DNA of 64,000 nt from Myxacorys almedinensis A (GTDB lineage Bacteria; Cyanobacteriota; Cyanobacteriia; Leptolyngbyales; Leptolyngbyaceae), in the NCBI RefSeq assembly GCF_010091945.1, contig NZ_WVIE01000001.1:273404-337403 (forward strand). Reading direction: 5' to 3'. The translations under genes and the position numbers were made by a program. Each line of letters opens with the position of its first letter. Position 1 is the first letter of the stretch. This document shows, piece after piece, positions 9,959 to 18,389 of this stretch. Under the pieces are notes generated by a model. It did not search any database, had not been told where the DNA came from, and was given only the letters and a program-made list of their open reading frames with translations.

Positions 9959-10169
9959 GATCACCTCTAAAGCACATGTGATAGTAACACGGTAGCGATA
10001 AGTTAATTAGCATCGGAGCAGACCCAATAAGAAATAGATCCGACAAAAGAGCGTTAACAATGGATAAAAAACGGATGAAACAGATCCGGTATAGATAAAA
10101 ATCAGTTTTTTCAGATTTTCCGCTTTCATCTCTGCTCCATCCGTGACTCAGTTTGCGGTCAAAATCACG

Positions 10170-10676
10170 TTACCTTAGTGATGCATAGCCAAAGGTGGCA
10201 TTTGCCATGCGGCACCAGATGCCGACAGATCGAAACTTGCTCACATCAACGGCAGCAGGAATCGGATATCGCTGCTCTCCGTTTACCTTTTCTAGCTTGC
10301 CCAGGTTGACGTAGCTCGTCGGGTCTTGATACTGTGCGGGCGGCTGTGTAGCCGGATCAAGCACAACGTGCAAATCCGGTCCTGGGTCGGTTTTGAAGGC
10401 GCTATCTAACACAAGATAGCGTTTGCCATTGTCCACCACAATTCGAGCCATGCCAGAGGTGGGATGCTCTGCTGAGACAAAGGTTCCGCTGGCTGCAATG
10501 TTTTGAGCAACGGCTTGGATTGGGATAGACGCGATCGCAGCATCAGAACGAGTTTGGCTGACGTACTGTTGCCCACTGGTGATCGGTTGCAGGGCTTGAG
10601 CCGCCAGCGGAAGCGATAGCGCGATCGCAGAGAAAAGAGCAAACGAAACGGGGGACTTAAAGTTCATAAAATTCAT
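10170..10676 (-). CDS. DM13 domain secreted protein
   Basis: This 168-residue protein has a signal peptide (hydrophobic stretch ending LPLAAQALQP near residue 30). Its C-terminal 105 or so residues form a DM13 domain: FVSAEHPTSG, NGKRYLVLD, FKTDPGPDLHVVLDP, EKVNGEQRYPIPAAVD, VGIWCRMANATFGYASL. DM13 is predicted in the literature to be an extracytoplasmic electron-transfer domain, with the Cys of the IWC motif as a candidate redox residue (here one such Cys). It lies upstream of the DUF4079 membrane gene and divergent from the glycosyltransferase gene. A periplasmic location is inferred. Confidence 0.9.
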   Translation of the reverse strand: MNFMNFKSPVSFALFSAIALSLPLAAQALQPITSGQQYVSQTRSDAAIASIPIQAVAQNIAASGTFVSAEHPTSGMARIVVDNGKRYLVLDSAFKTDPGPDLHVVLDPATQPPAQYQDPTSYVNLGKLEKVNGEQRYPIPAAVDVSKFRSVGIWCRMANATFGYASLR

Positions 10677-10997
10677 GCTGTTTTACCTGAAAGAAGTCTA
10701 GGGTTGGGAGTTTTGGAGAGCGGTCTCTAAACGCTAGATACATCTTGGCAGGAGGAATTGAATTCAGAATGAGATTTCTCTGAGAATTTTGATACAGTTT
10801 GATGAGAAATTTCTCCCACCAAAATATCAGGATATGCCTCAATTTCCACTATCTGAGAATGAGTTGAGCAGATTTTCAGGTGATTTTCATCTTTTTCATC
10901 AATGCTAAAGAAACCATTGAGCCTCTGGTTCGCGTATTGTCTTCTGACGGCTTAACACCGCAGGCTTGACCGATCTAGCACCTAGTTTTGAGAACCC
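10677..10997. other. Divergent intergenic region
   Basis: About 320 bases separate the divergent DM13 and glycosyltransferase genes and must hold promoters for both. It is AT-rich, with short repeats of TGAGAATTTTGA / TGAGAAATTTCT and TTTCATCTTTTTCATC. I see no confident promoter box, hairpin or small gene. Confidence 0.4.
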
Positions 10998-13271
10998 ATG
11001 AACAACACTCATCAGCATCAGCAGATTGCGGCAGAAAAATTGTGGAGGCAAACGTTGCTGCCTCAACTTGCAACCTTGATTATGTTTGGCGTCATTGCGA
11101 TCGCGGCGTTAATCTCGGTGGCTTGGTTTAGCGGTCAAGGTACCATTCTCACCATCTTCGAGCATCTCAACGCCCTTCAAGAGATGCCGCCGATCTGGTT
11201 AGCTGTCCCCATGGTGACAGGCGAATATCTGCTGTTTTGGGCAGTATTTCTGATGCTGATCGTGCTGGCAATCACCAAGCTATCTCCCACTCCACAACCC
11301 TGGTCACGAGCGCTGGTTGTAGGAATTTTAATTGTGTTGTCGGTTCGCTATGTGCTGTGGCGATCGCTCTCAACGCTAAACCTGAGTAACCCGCTCACGG
11401 GGGTGTTTAGTTTGGGGTTGTTTTTTCTAGAACTCTTGATCTTGGGAAGCGGCATGATCCAGTTAGTGCTGTTGCTGCGGGTAAAAGATAGAAGATCAGA
11501 AGCCGATCGCCTTTCGGTTGCCGTGTGCGATCGCACCTTTACACCCAGTGTTGATATTTTGATCCCAACCTACAACGAGCCGCCATTTATTTTACGGCGT
11601 ACCATTATTGGATGCCAAACCTTAGACTATGAGGCAAAAACCATCTACCTGCTTGATGATAAAAGACGCCCCGAAGCAAAAGCCCTAGCCGAAGAGTTAG
11701 GCTGCCAGTATCTAGCCCGACCAGACAATCTTCATGCCAAAGCAGGCAATTTAAATCATGCCTTGGCGCATACCCACGGCGAACTAATCGCCGTATTTGA
11801 TGCAGACTTTATTCCTACTAAAAATTTTCTAACTCGCACCGTCGGCTTTTTTCAAACCCCTCTGGTTGGCTTAGTCCAAACGCCGCAAACCTTTTATAAC
11901 GCAGACCCGATCGCTCGCAATCTAGGGCTAGAAGATGTGCTGACTCCTGAAGAGGAGGTGTTTTATCGGCAGATTCAGCCGATTCGCGATGCAGCAGAGG
12001 GGGTGATTTGTGCAGGCACATCGTTTGTAGTGCGGCGATCGGCATTGGTAGATGCCGGATGTTTTTTTACAGGAGCACTGAGCGAAGATTACTACACCGG
12101 TATTCGGTTAGCGGCGAAAGGCTACCGCTTGATCTATCTCAATGAAAAACTGAGTGCTGGTCTTGCCGCCGAAAATATTTCTGCCCAAGCCCTGCAACGA
12201 TTGCGGTGGGCACGGGGAACTCTGCAAGCGTTCTTTGTAAATGCAAATCCGCTCACAATTGCGGGGTTGCGTCCGATTCAGAGGCTTGCCCACCTAGAGG
12301 GCATCTGGCACTGGTTTACCAGTATTTCACGAGTCGGTTTTTTACTGTTTCCATTAGCGTATTCATTTCTAGGTATTATTCCATTACGAGCAACAATGGC
12401 TGAGCTTTTATATTATTTTCTGCCCTATTATTTAGTGCAACTCACTACCTTCTCTTGGCTAAATCATCGATCTCGATCAGCGCTATTGTCGGATTTATAT
12501 ACGCTCGTGCTTGCGTTCCCGTTGGCAATAACGGTTCTTCAAGTGATGTCAAATCCATTTGGTCAAGAGTTTCGAGTGACCCCAAAGGGAACGGTCAGCG
12601 ATCGCTTTCGCTTTAACTGGCGGCTGGCTTTTCCGTTGATCATTATGTTTGGCTTAACTGCAATTAGTTTATGGACAAACTTAGGCTATACGCTTTTGTT
12701 TGGCAGCGACGAACTGATGATGACGGCTGAACGCACAGATCAGATGAGAGGCCTTAATCTAGGTTGGATATGGAGTGCTTACAACCTGTTAACGCTAGGA
12801 ATTGCCTTGCTGATTTTGATCGATGCGCCTTCTCCTTATTCCTATGACTGGTTTAATCTCCATCGCACCGTGAAGCTAACGGTAGGGGAGCAAACGGTGT
12901 GGGGATTTACAACAAAAATTTCTGAGGTTGGGGCAGAAGTGGCGTTAACTCAGGCAGAATTTCCGCTCACGAGCGACGCTGTTTTACTGGACATGAGCAT
13001 TGTGGAAAACGATCTGACGATGCAGGGGCATGTGATTCATAGAGAATTTAAAGGCGCGTTTCCTACGGTGCGAATTCAGTTTGAGCCGTTGCCGTTGGGT
13101 CAAGAGCGCCGCCTTATCGAGATGTTGTTTTGTCGCCCAGGGCAGTGGCAAAGCCGTTGCGCGCCTGGGGAGATGCGATCGCTATGGCTTTTGCTCAAGG
13201 TTTTGCTCACACCACGAGTTTTATTTGATCGCAAAGCAGAAATTAGGGCAGTTTCTGTCAGTCAAGTTTAG
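10998..13271 (+). CDS. Cellulose synthase-like processive glycosyltransferase (GT2) with PilZ domain
   Basis: This 757-residue inner-membrane enzyme has four hydrophobic N-terminal segments and a cytoplasmic GT2 domain with the D,D,D,QxxRW set: LLDDKR (about 220), DADF (268-271), LSEDYYTG (about 363) and QRLRW (400-404). More membrane spans follow. A PilZ-like region begins near residue 620 (LHRTVKLTVGEQTVWGFTTKISEVGAEV), but the canonical RxxxR and DxSxxG c-di-GMP residues are only partly recognisable. The family polymerises UDP-sugars and exports beta-glucans. No bcsB, bcsZ or bcsC partner is nearby, so cellulose itself is not certain. Confidence 0.9.
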   Translation: MNNTHQHQQIAAEKLWRQTLLPQLATLIMFGVIAIAALISVAWFSGQGTILTIFEHLNALQEMPPIWLAVPMVTGEYLLFWAVFLMLIVLAITKLSPTPQPWSRALVVGILIVLSVRYVLWRSLSTLNLSNPLTGVFSLGLFFLELLILGSGMIQLVLLLRVKDRRSEADRLSVAVCDRTFTPSVDILIPTYNEPPFILRRTIIGCQTLDYEAKTIYLLDDKRRPEAKALAEELGCQYLARPDNLHAKAGNLNHALAHTHGELIAVFDADFIPTKNFLTRTVGFFQTPLVGLVQTPQTFYNADPIARNLGLEDVLTPEEEVFYRQIQPIRDAAEGVICAGTSFVVRRSALVDAGCFFTGALSEDYYTGIRLAAKGYRLIYLNEKLSAGLAAENISAQALQRLRWARGTLQAFFVNANPLTIAGLRPIQRLAHLEGIWHWFTSISRVGFLLFPLAYSFLGIIPLRATMAELLYYFLPYYLVQLTTFSWLNHRSRSALLSDLYTLVLAFPLAITVLQVMSNPFGQEFRVTPKGTVSDRFRFNWRLAFPLIIMFGLTAISLWTNLGYTLLFGSDELMMTAERTDQMRGLNLGWIWSAYNLLTLGIALLILIDAPSPYSYDWFNLHRTVKLTVGEQTVWGFTTKISEVGAEVALTQAEFPLTSDAVLLDMSIVENDLTMQGHVIHREFKGAFPTVRIQFEPLPLGQERRLIEMLFCRPGQWQSRCAPGEMRSLWLLLKVLLTPRVLFDRKAEIRAVSVSQV

Positions 13272-13331
13272 TCTTTAGGCTCATGTTTAGTCTTTAGGAC
13301 GGTGTAGAGCTTCTTGGTTACTTCTTGGTTA
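13266..13331. repeat. Two short direct repeats after the glycosyltransferase gene
   Basis: GTTTAGTCTTTAGG occurs at 13266-13279 (overlapping the stop of the glycosyltransferase) and 13284-13297. CTTCTTGGTTA is tandemly duplicated at 13310-13331. These look like recent small duplications. Confidence 0.7.
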
Positions 13332-13363
13332 CTAATGCGTCAGGGTTGCTTGGTTAACTCTGA

Positions 13364-13642
13364 TTAACACTGAATGCCTTGCAAGGCATTCACAATTCGA
13401 GAAATAACGATCACGGTTTGAATTGCGCCAATAAACAGCCCCAATCGATACATCGTGACCCACACGCCAACAGGTTTTTCATTGGCTGACCAGAGAAACG
13501 CGATCGCGATTGCCACGATCAATTCTGTAATCAATGCCATCCGAATCGTGACTGCACAATTGCCTTTTCCAACCACAAAAAGGCTACAGGTTGATAGGAA
13601 TAAACAGCCAAATCCTAGGAAACAATCAAACGTTCTACTCAT
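13364..13642 (-). CDS. Hypothetical small membrane protein
   Basis: I do not recognise this 92-residue product. It has three hydrophobic segments: near residues 6-24 (FLGFGCLFLSTCSLFVV), 33-50 (IRMALITELIVAIAIAFLW) and 60-85 (WVTMYRLGLFIGAIQTVIVI). The pattern suits a small inner-membrane protein better than the overlapping plus-strand frame, which is basic and irregular. It is convergent with the glycosyltransferase gene and has no evident partner. It could still be a chance frame. Confidence 0.45.
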   Translation of the reverse strand: MSRTFDCFLGFGCLFLSTCSLFVVGKGNCAVTIRMALITELIVAIAIAFLWSANEKPVGVWVTMYRLGLFIGAIQTVIVISRIVNALQGIQC

Positions 13643-13804
13643 TGTCTCGTCTGCTGGGGGTAACAGGAAAAGGGTGCCAACGGATTTACGTTATCACTAT
13701 GTGCTTTTTTATTCAATCGGTTTTTACGTATGCGAAGCAACCTTTTGTCGCATTTTTTGACAAAGACATGAGCAATGTATGAGAGAAGCAGCAGGCGATC
13801 GTAG

Positions 13805-13951
13805 GAAATTAAATTGTTTTTCTGCCAAAGATTCCTCGACCCCCCTGCCTACGGCATCCCCTTTGGTAAGGAGAGACTTTTTCTGGCTCCCCTTCTAAGT
13901 AAGGAGGGATTGAGGGAGGTCACACATCTGTAAATGCTACAGATTTTGGTA
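13805..13951. repeat. MITE-like dispersed repeat, copy A
   Basis: This element of about 147 bp aligns along its length with 31713-31842. Shared blocks are CCTCGACCCCC, AGGAGAGACTTT, CTGGCTCC, a GGAGGG..TTGAGGGAG-like block, CACATCT and ACAGATT..GGTAT. The ends are an AATT-rich left side and ATTTTGGTA on the right, weaker inverted ends than copy B. It also has an internal palindrome-like pair (AAGGAGAG.../...CTCCCCTT). No coding potential. Confidence 0.75.
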
Positions 13952-14039
13952 TAAATTGTCTGGTCAGTCCCAAACCTGATCGGGGAGAATTTGCAAGTGC
14001 TTTTGTAACAAATAGTTGAGTTCTAACGATAAAAAATGA

Positions 14040-14885
14040 ATGATTGGGGTGAAGCGCATGTATGGTAAAAGTTTTATACAATTATCTGAAGTTGGCAGTT
14101 TTTCACCTGTGAATTTTCCGGTTTACATTGGCGTTGGCGCATTCAAACTCCATCCGCACCTGTTTTTTGAAGCGATCGCATACTCGGTGGCATTGCGGTT
14201 ATCGCTGCGAAATTTTCGTCGTCATGGCGTTTCGCCCCCTCATCGTAGTTCGATTGTGGTTGGTGGTCTTGCGGGTGCCTTAATTGGCGCAAAAGTGCTG
14301 GTGATGCTGCAACACATTGATATTTTTTGGCAGCATCGGGAACAGTTTTTTTGGCTGCTGCTTCAGGGTAAAACCATTGTTGGGGCGCTATTAGGCGCGG
14401 TAATCGGCGTCGAGATTACGAAGAAAATTCTTGGGATCAAGCAATCGACAGGAGATGCTTTCGTTTATCCATTGATTTTAGGAACGGCGATCGGACGGTT
14501 GGGCTGTTTTTTGACAGGACTTAGCGATCGCACGTATGGCATTGCCACCGATCTACCGTGGGGCGTTGATTTTGGTGATGGGCTTTTACGGCATCCAACG
14601 CAGCTTTATGAAATTGCATTTTTGTTGATATTAATGATTTTTTTGCGGGTGCGATCGTCTAAAACTTGGCAACATCAAGCTCGCTATCCCATCCAGTCCG
14701 GAGATTTGTTTAAATTCTATTTGATTAGTTATTTAAGTTTTCGATTTTTAATTGACTTTATTAAGCCAGATTTCCATCCAGTGTTAGGATTAACAGCAAT
14801 CCAAATTGCCTGTCTTCTAGCACTGGTTTACTATCGCAACAGCCTTCCTAAATTGCTTAGTTTTTCTGTAAAAAATTCTCTGTAA
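14040..14885 (+). CDS. Lgt-like (prolipoprotein diacylglyceryl transferase-related) membrane protein
   Basis: This 281-residue polytopic protein follows the Lgt fold order: a first segment with an LHPHLFFEAIAY-type start, a membrane core, GTAIGRLGCFLTG (like the Lgt GRIGxFxNG motif), RHPTQLYE (like HPSQLYE) and YLSFRFLIDFIKPD. The central HGG motif of true Lgt is replaced here by GKTIVGALLG. It is therefore probably a paralogue rather than the housekeeping enzyme. A radical SAM gene follows 81 nt downstream and then a small membrane gene, suggesting a shared lipid-related role (inference). The start could also be the ATG at 14058. Confidence 0.85.
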   Translation: MIGVKRMYGKSFIQLSEVGSFSPVNFPVYIGVGAFKLHPHLFFEAIAYSVALRLSLRNFRRHGVSPPHRSSIVVGGLAGALIGAKVLVMLQHIDIFWQHREQFFWLLLQGKTIVGALLGAVIGVEITKKILGIKQSTGDAFVYPLILGTAIGRLGCFLTGLSDRTYGIATDLPWGVDFGDGLLRHPTQLYEIAFLLILMIFLRVRSSKTWQHQARYPIQSGDLFKFYLISYLSFRFLIDFIKPDFHPVLGLTAIQIACLLALVYYRNSLPKLLSFSVKNSL

Positions 14886-14914
14886 AAATTCGTCGCTAAC
14901 GCTGTTTAGCTATC

Positions 14915-14962
14915 GTTCAAGGTTATAAGTTCAACGCTACATGTTCAAAGTTATAAGTTCAA
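14915..14962. repeat. 20-bp direct repeat in the leader of the radical SAM gene
   Basis: GTTCAAGGTTATAAGTTCAA (14915-14934) recurs at 14943-14962 with one mismatch. The period is 28 bp, and the second copy ends 4 nt before the ATG at 14967. The copies may be a regulator site, or part of the translation-initiation region; no clear Shine-Dalgarno sequence is present. Confidence 0.85.
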
Positions 14963-14966
14963 ATGT

Positions 14967-16415
14967 ATGCCAACTCGCCCTTATTTGTTTTACGCCTTGA
15001 CAAATAGTGTGTGTTCTACATGTCTCACGAAAGTTGAAGCGAAAATTATCTTTCAAAATGGAAAGGTTTACCTTGTCAAACACTGTTTAATTCATGGACG
15101 AGAAGAAGTTTTAATTGCGGATGACATCGAATATTACAAGCAATGTCAGGACTTTATTAAGCCTGGAGATATGCCCCATCGGTTTAACACGCCCATTAAA
15201 TATGGCTGTCCCTACGATTGCGGCTTGTGCCCGGATCATGAACAGCACAGTTGTTTAACGCTTGTTGAAGTCAGCGATCGCTGCAATCTTTCCTGCCCGA
15301 TTTGTTATGCCGATTCGGGAGCAGAGGACGTTTCAAGCACCAATCAACCCCGTCGTCACCGCAGTTTAGAGGTGATCGAGCGCCTATTGGATAACATTGT
15401 TGCTAATGAAGTCGAACCGGATATTGTGCAAATTAGTGGTGGCGAACCCACAATTCATCCAGAATTTTTCGAGATTTTAGACCTCGCTAAACGCAAACCG
15501 ATTAAGCATTTGATGATCAATACCAACGGGTTGCGAATTGCTCACGATTGGGACTTCTGCGATCGCTTAAGTCAATATATGCCAGGAATCGAGATTTATT
15601 TGCAGTTCGATAGTTTTGAAGAAAGAGCGCTGCGAGAATTACGAGGAGCAGATTTGCGCTCTGTGAGACAAAGCGCGATCGCACATCTGAATGAGTTCAA
15701 CATTTCAACAACGCTGGTTTCAACGGTTAAAAAAGGACTCAACGATCACGAGATTGGCAAAACCATTAACTTTGCCTTGCAGCAACGATGTATCCGAGGG
15801 GTCAGCTTTCAGCCGATTCAGGCAGCAGGGCGGTTAGAAAATTTTGATCCGAAGCGCGATCGCTACACCCTCACCGAAGTTCGCCGCGCCATTTTAGATC
15901 AAAGTCCTCACTTTCAGCCAAAAGATCTTCTACCTGTGCCCTGCCATCCCGACTGTTTAGCCATGGCGTACGCGCTTAAAGTCAAAGGTCAGGTTATCCC
16001 TCTCACTGGATTGCTCGATCCCACAGCATTTCTCAATGCGATGCCAAACTCAGTGTTATATGAGCAGAATTCAGAATTAAAAAACCAGATCTTTAAGCTG
16101 TTTTCCACCAATCATTCTCCCGATTCATCAGCAACAACACTCAAACAATTATTGTGTTGTCTTCCGTTGATCCCGGTTCCCACAGGAATCACTTACGAAA
16201 ACGTGTTTCGGGTTGTCATTATGCAGTTCCTCGATCCGTTTAATTTTGATGTTCGTTCGGTTAAACGCTCCTGCATTCACATTGCCCATCCTGATGGTCG
16301 TATCATTCCTTTTGATACTTACAACATGTTTTATCGAGAGGGCAGTGCCGGATATCGCCTCATCGATCCTGCGGAGCGTCGTAAAGCAAATCGCACTTTG
16401 CAGGAGCATTCGTGA
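14967..16415 (+). CDS. Cysteine-rich radical SAM protein, Tes/MJ0619-like
   Basis: This 482-residue enzyme has several cysteine groups. An N-terminal C16xxC19 precedes C40 and C60. A CxxxCxxC at 81/85/88 plus C96 (GCPYDCGLCPDH) follows. The canonical radical SAM CxxxCxxC is at 106/110/113 (CNLSCPICYA), and the SAM-binding GGEP is at 158-161. Later cysteines include VPCHPDC (326, 330), C397-C398 and C436. This layout resembles archaeal MJ0619/Tes (tetraether lipid synthase) and its bacterial relatives, which carry extra Fe-S clusters. The neighbouring Lgt-like gene supports action on lipid chains, but the substrate is inference. Its stop overlaps the next start (TGATG). Confidence 0.88.
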   Translation: MPTRPYLFYALTNSVCSTCLTKVEAKIIFQNGKVYLVKHCLIHGREEVLIADDIEYYKQCQDFIKPGDMPHRFNTPIKYGCPYDCGLCPDHEQHSCLTLVEVSDRCNLSCPICYADSGAEDVSSTNQPRRHRSLEVIERLLDNIVANEVEPDIVQISGGEPTIHPEFFEILDLAKRKPIKHLMINTNGLRIAHDWDFCDRLSQYMPGIEIYLQFDSFEERALRELRGADLRSVRQSAIAHLNEFNISTTLVSTVKKGLNDHEIGKTINFALQQRCIRGVSFQPIQAAGRLENFDPKRDRYTLTEVRRAILDQSPHFQPKDLLPVPCHPDCLAMAYALKVKGQVIPLTGLLDPTAFLNAMPNSVLYEQNSELKNQIFKLFSTNHSPDSSATTLKQLLCCLPLIPVPTGITYENVFRVVIMQFLDPFNFDVRSVKRSCIHIAHPDGRIIPFDTYNMFYREGSAGYRLIDPAERRKANRTLQEHS

Positions 16416-16792
16416 TGGGCAGGCACTATCAACGTCTAGAACGCAACAAAGGTATATTCACTGCCTTCGGGCTAAACCTTGTAGCCTGGGGTATTTACAG
16501 CGTTTGCTTATCGGTTATGGAAGATCGATTTTCTCCGCAGGCTTGGCAACCTGGAGGCGTTTCTGCTCCCCTGCGTGCGGTTCACAACGCCTTGGTTTAT
16601 CTGTCTTACGGCATTGGCTTTACTCAACTCTTTCACATCGTGCCGTGGGTTACTCGGCTCGTCGTTCAGCGACAGTTTGAACGGGCAAACGGTGTGATGA
16701 TCGGTGCATTGATCACTGCCTTGCTCTGCGGCGGATGCTTTGTGCTATTTTTCCCATACCTCACCGCTCAGAGCACCATGTTCTGGCGATGA
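16415..16792 (+). CDS. Small membrane protein coupled to the radical SAM gene
   Basis: This unrecognised protein of 125 residues starts at the ATG at 16415, which shares one base with the TGA of the radical SAM gene; a GTG at 16412 is also possible. It has three hydrophobic segments: IFTAFGLNLVAWGIYSVCL, HNALVYLSYGIGFTQLFHIVPW and ANGVMIGALITALLCGGCFVLFF. The overlap implies translational coupling, so it probably works with the radical SAM enzyme, perhaps as a membrane anchor or electron-transfer partner (inference). A hairpin near 16917-16945 could end this transcription unit. Confidence 0.75.
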   Translation: MGRHYQRLERNKGIFTAFGLNLVAWGIYSVCLSVMEDRFSPQAWQPGGVSAPLRAVHNALVYLSYGIGFTQLFHIVPWVTRLVVQRQFERANGVMIGALITALLCGGCFVLFFPYLTAQSTMFWR

Positions 16793-16916
16793 TGAGGCTC
16801 AAACGTTTGCAGGGTTATCTACTTAACCTGAGTTGGGGATAAGCATCGGCACAAGAAAGGGGCAAACCCGATAGGCTGAAAATGCTACACGGAGAGTTGC
16901 TCACCTTCGTCGTTTA

Positions 16917-16945
16917 TGGGTTGGTTGCCTGTTGCCACCAACCCA
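16917..16945. terminator. Inverted repeat between convergent genes
   Basis: TGGGTTGGT (16917-16925) and ACCAACCCA (16937-16945) form a perfect 9-bp stem with an 11-nt loop. It lies between the convergent small membrane gene and orf131, so it may terminate both directions. There is no strong T-tract on either side. Confidence 0.45.
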
Positions 16946-17004
16946 ACAAACCTGCGATCGCACTTGACCCCAATTTACTGCACCCTTCCTAACCTGAACG
17001 CCCG

Positions 17005-17400
17005 TTATTTTATCCAGCGCCAAAGCGGATGGCTCGATCCTTGTTGGCGAATTTTGAGTACTCTCTCTTCGAGCCGCTTTTGCTCAACTTTGGGGATGCC
17101 AAACAAAATATTGCGGCTTTGCCATAGGAGAATGCTAACCGTTACGCCAATGCAGAGTCCTAAACCCATTGCAGCTAGCGGGTGGTAGGCTAGCCCATAG
17201 CGCAGGGCTGACCAAGTGAAATACTCTTGCAGTAGCGCGATCGGCTCTCGCAACCCCCACAGGCTCAGCAAGCCAATCGTTAGCCACAGCGCGATCGCGA
17301 CAAGCCATCTGCCCAGTACTGTCACTTCGTGCAGCTTGTGAACAGAGGCTTGAAACGTCGGATCGAGGGAGTGCACTTTGGAAGCGTGAGGCTGTCTCAT
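17005..17400 (-). CDS. Conserved hypothetical membrane protein downstream of secF
   Basis: This 131-residue protein has two or three hydrophobic segments (LGRWLVAIALWLTIGLLSLWGL near 30-50; LAAMGLGLCIGVTVSILLW near 75-93) and a polar C-terminus (EQKRLEERVLKIRQQGSS). It starts 8 nt after the secF stop, so it is probably the third gene of a secD-secF-orf131 operon. I do not recognise a named domain. A role linked to the Sec auxiliary complex is possible from position only. Confidence 0.75.
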   Translation of the reverse strand: MRQPHASKVHSLDPTFQASVHKLHEVTVLGRWLVAIALWLTIGLLSLWGLREPIALLQEYFTWSALRYGLAYHPLAAMGLGLCIGVTVSILLWQSRNILFGIPKVEQKRLEERVLKIRQQGSSHPLWRWIK

Positions 17401-17408
17401 GCTAGACG

Positions 17409-18389
17409 TTACCCTACCTGATCGTGAGGTGCGATCGCATCGGTTGCCGTGGCGCTAGCAGGCGCGATCGCGTTGCCAGTCCGCTCTCGCCAGAGGGCAA
17501 GCAGTGAACTCGCAATGAAAATGCTGGAGTACGCACCCATTATGAATCCCACAATCAATGCCAGGGCAAAGTTTTTCAGGGTCTCTCCTCCAAATAGGAA
17601 GAGGGCAATTAACGTCAGCAATGTCGTTAGCGTTGTATTGATTGACCGCGTTAACGTCTGATTAACGGCATCGTCAACAATATCGTTAATGTGACGACCG
17701 GGACTGAGCGCAATGGTTTCACGAACGCGATCGTAAATCACAACTGTGTCGTTCACCGAAAAGCCAACGATCGTCAGCAGTGCCACAATAAATAAGCTAT
17801 CAACCTCAGTGCCGTTAATCACACCCAGAATGGCAAAGAAGCCAACGGTGATCAGAATGTCATGAAAAAGAGCTACGAGCGCAAAAATGGCATAGTCTAG
17901 CTGAAAGCGAATCGTCAGATAGAGAGTGATGCCAGCAAAGGACACAATCAGCGACAGCAATCCAGAAGAAAAGAGTTGTTGCCCAACGGTAGGTCCAACC
18001 GTATCAATTTGAGTTTTCCTAACATCAAAGGCTCCAAGTTTTGACTCTAGAGCCGCTTGCAGCTTTGTTCGCTGATCTACATCTAGCGCTGTCGTCCGAA
18101 TGGTAACCGCTTGTTGCTCTTGTCCGAGGACTTGGATCGTGCTGTTGGCAATGCCCTCAGCGTCTACCACTTCCCGAACGGCTGCCGTCTGGATCGGGCG
18201 ATCGCAGTTATTCGGCTTTGTGCAGTCTAGTTCAAACTGGAGGCGCGTTCCTCCCACAAAATCTAGGCTCGGACGCAACGGCATGCCGATTTGATTCCAA
18301 AGCACTCCCATAGCGACCAATCCGGCAACAATGCAGCCTACAGAGATTGCCCACCAAAGCCCTCGTCGGCGAATGACCTGTAGTTTCAT
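17409..18389 (-). CDS. secF: Protein translocase subunit SecF
   Basis: This 326-residue RND-superfamily protein has six spans. It has the periplasmic P1-type stretch [14 protein letters not shown] near residue 45 and the conserved TM4 segment [17 protein letters not shown] (about 210-226), with Asp and Arg expected to relay protons. With SecD it forms the accessory complex that uses the proton gradient to help late translocation at SecYEG. Its ATG overlaps the secD stop by 4 nt (ATGA), so translation is coupled. Confidence 0.97.
   Translation of the reverse strand: MKLQVIRRRGLWWAISVGCIVAGLVAMGVLWNQIGMPLRPSLDFVGGTRLQFELDCTKPNNCDRPIQTAAVREVVDAEGIANSTIQVLGQEQQAVTIRTTALDVDQRTKLQAALESKLGAFDVRKTQIDTVGPTVGQQLFSSGLLSLIVSFAGITLYLTIRFQLDYAIFALVALFHDILITVGFFAILGVINGTEVDSLFIVALLTIVGFSVNDTVVIYDRVRETIALSPGRHINDIVDDAVNQTLTRSINTTLTTLLTLIALFLFGGETLKNFALALIVGFIMGAYSSIFIASSLLALWRERTGNAIAPASATATDAIAPHDQVG

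Noticed and set aside
13455..13760. Plus-strand frame of 101 codons opposite the small membrane protein
   Set aside because: No hydrophobic or domain pattern, and it continues past the region where the minus-strand frame is regular.
14040..14885. Annotation as the housekeeping lgt
   Set aside because: The central HGG motif is replaced and the gene context differs, so a paralogue is more likely.
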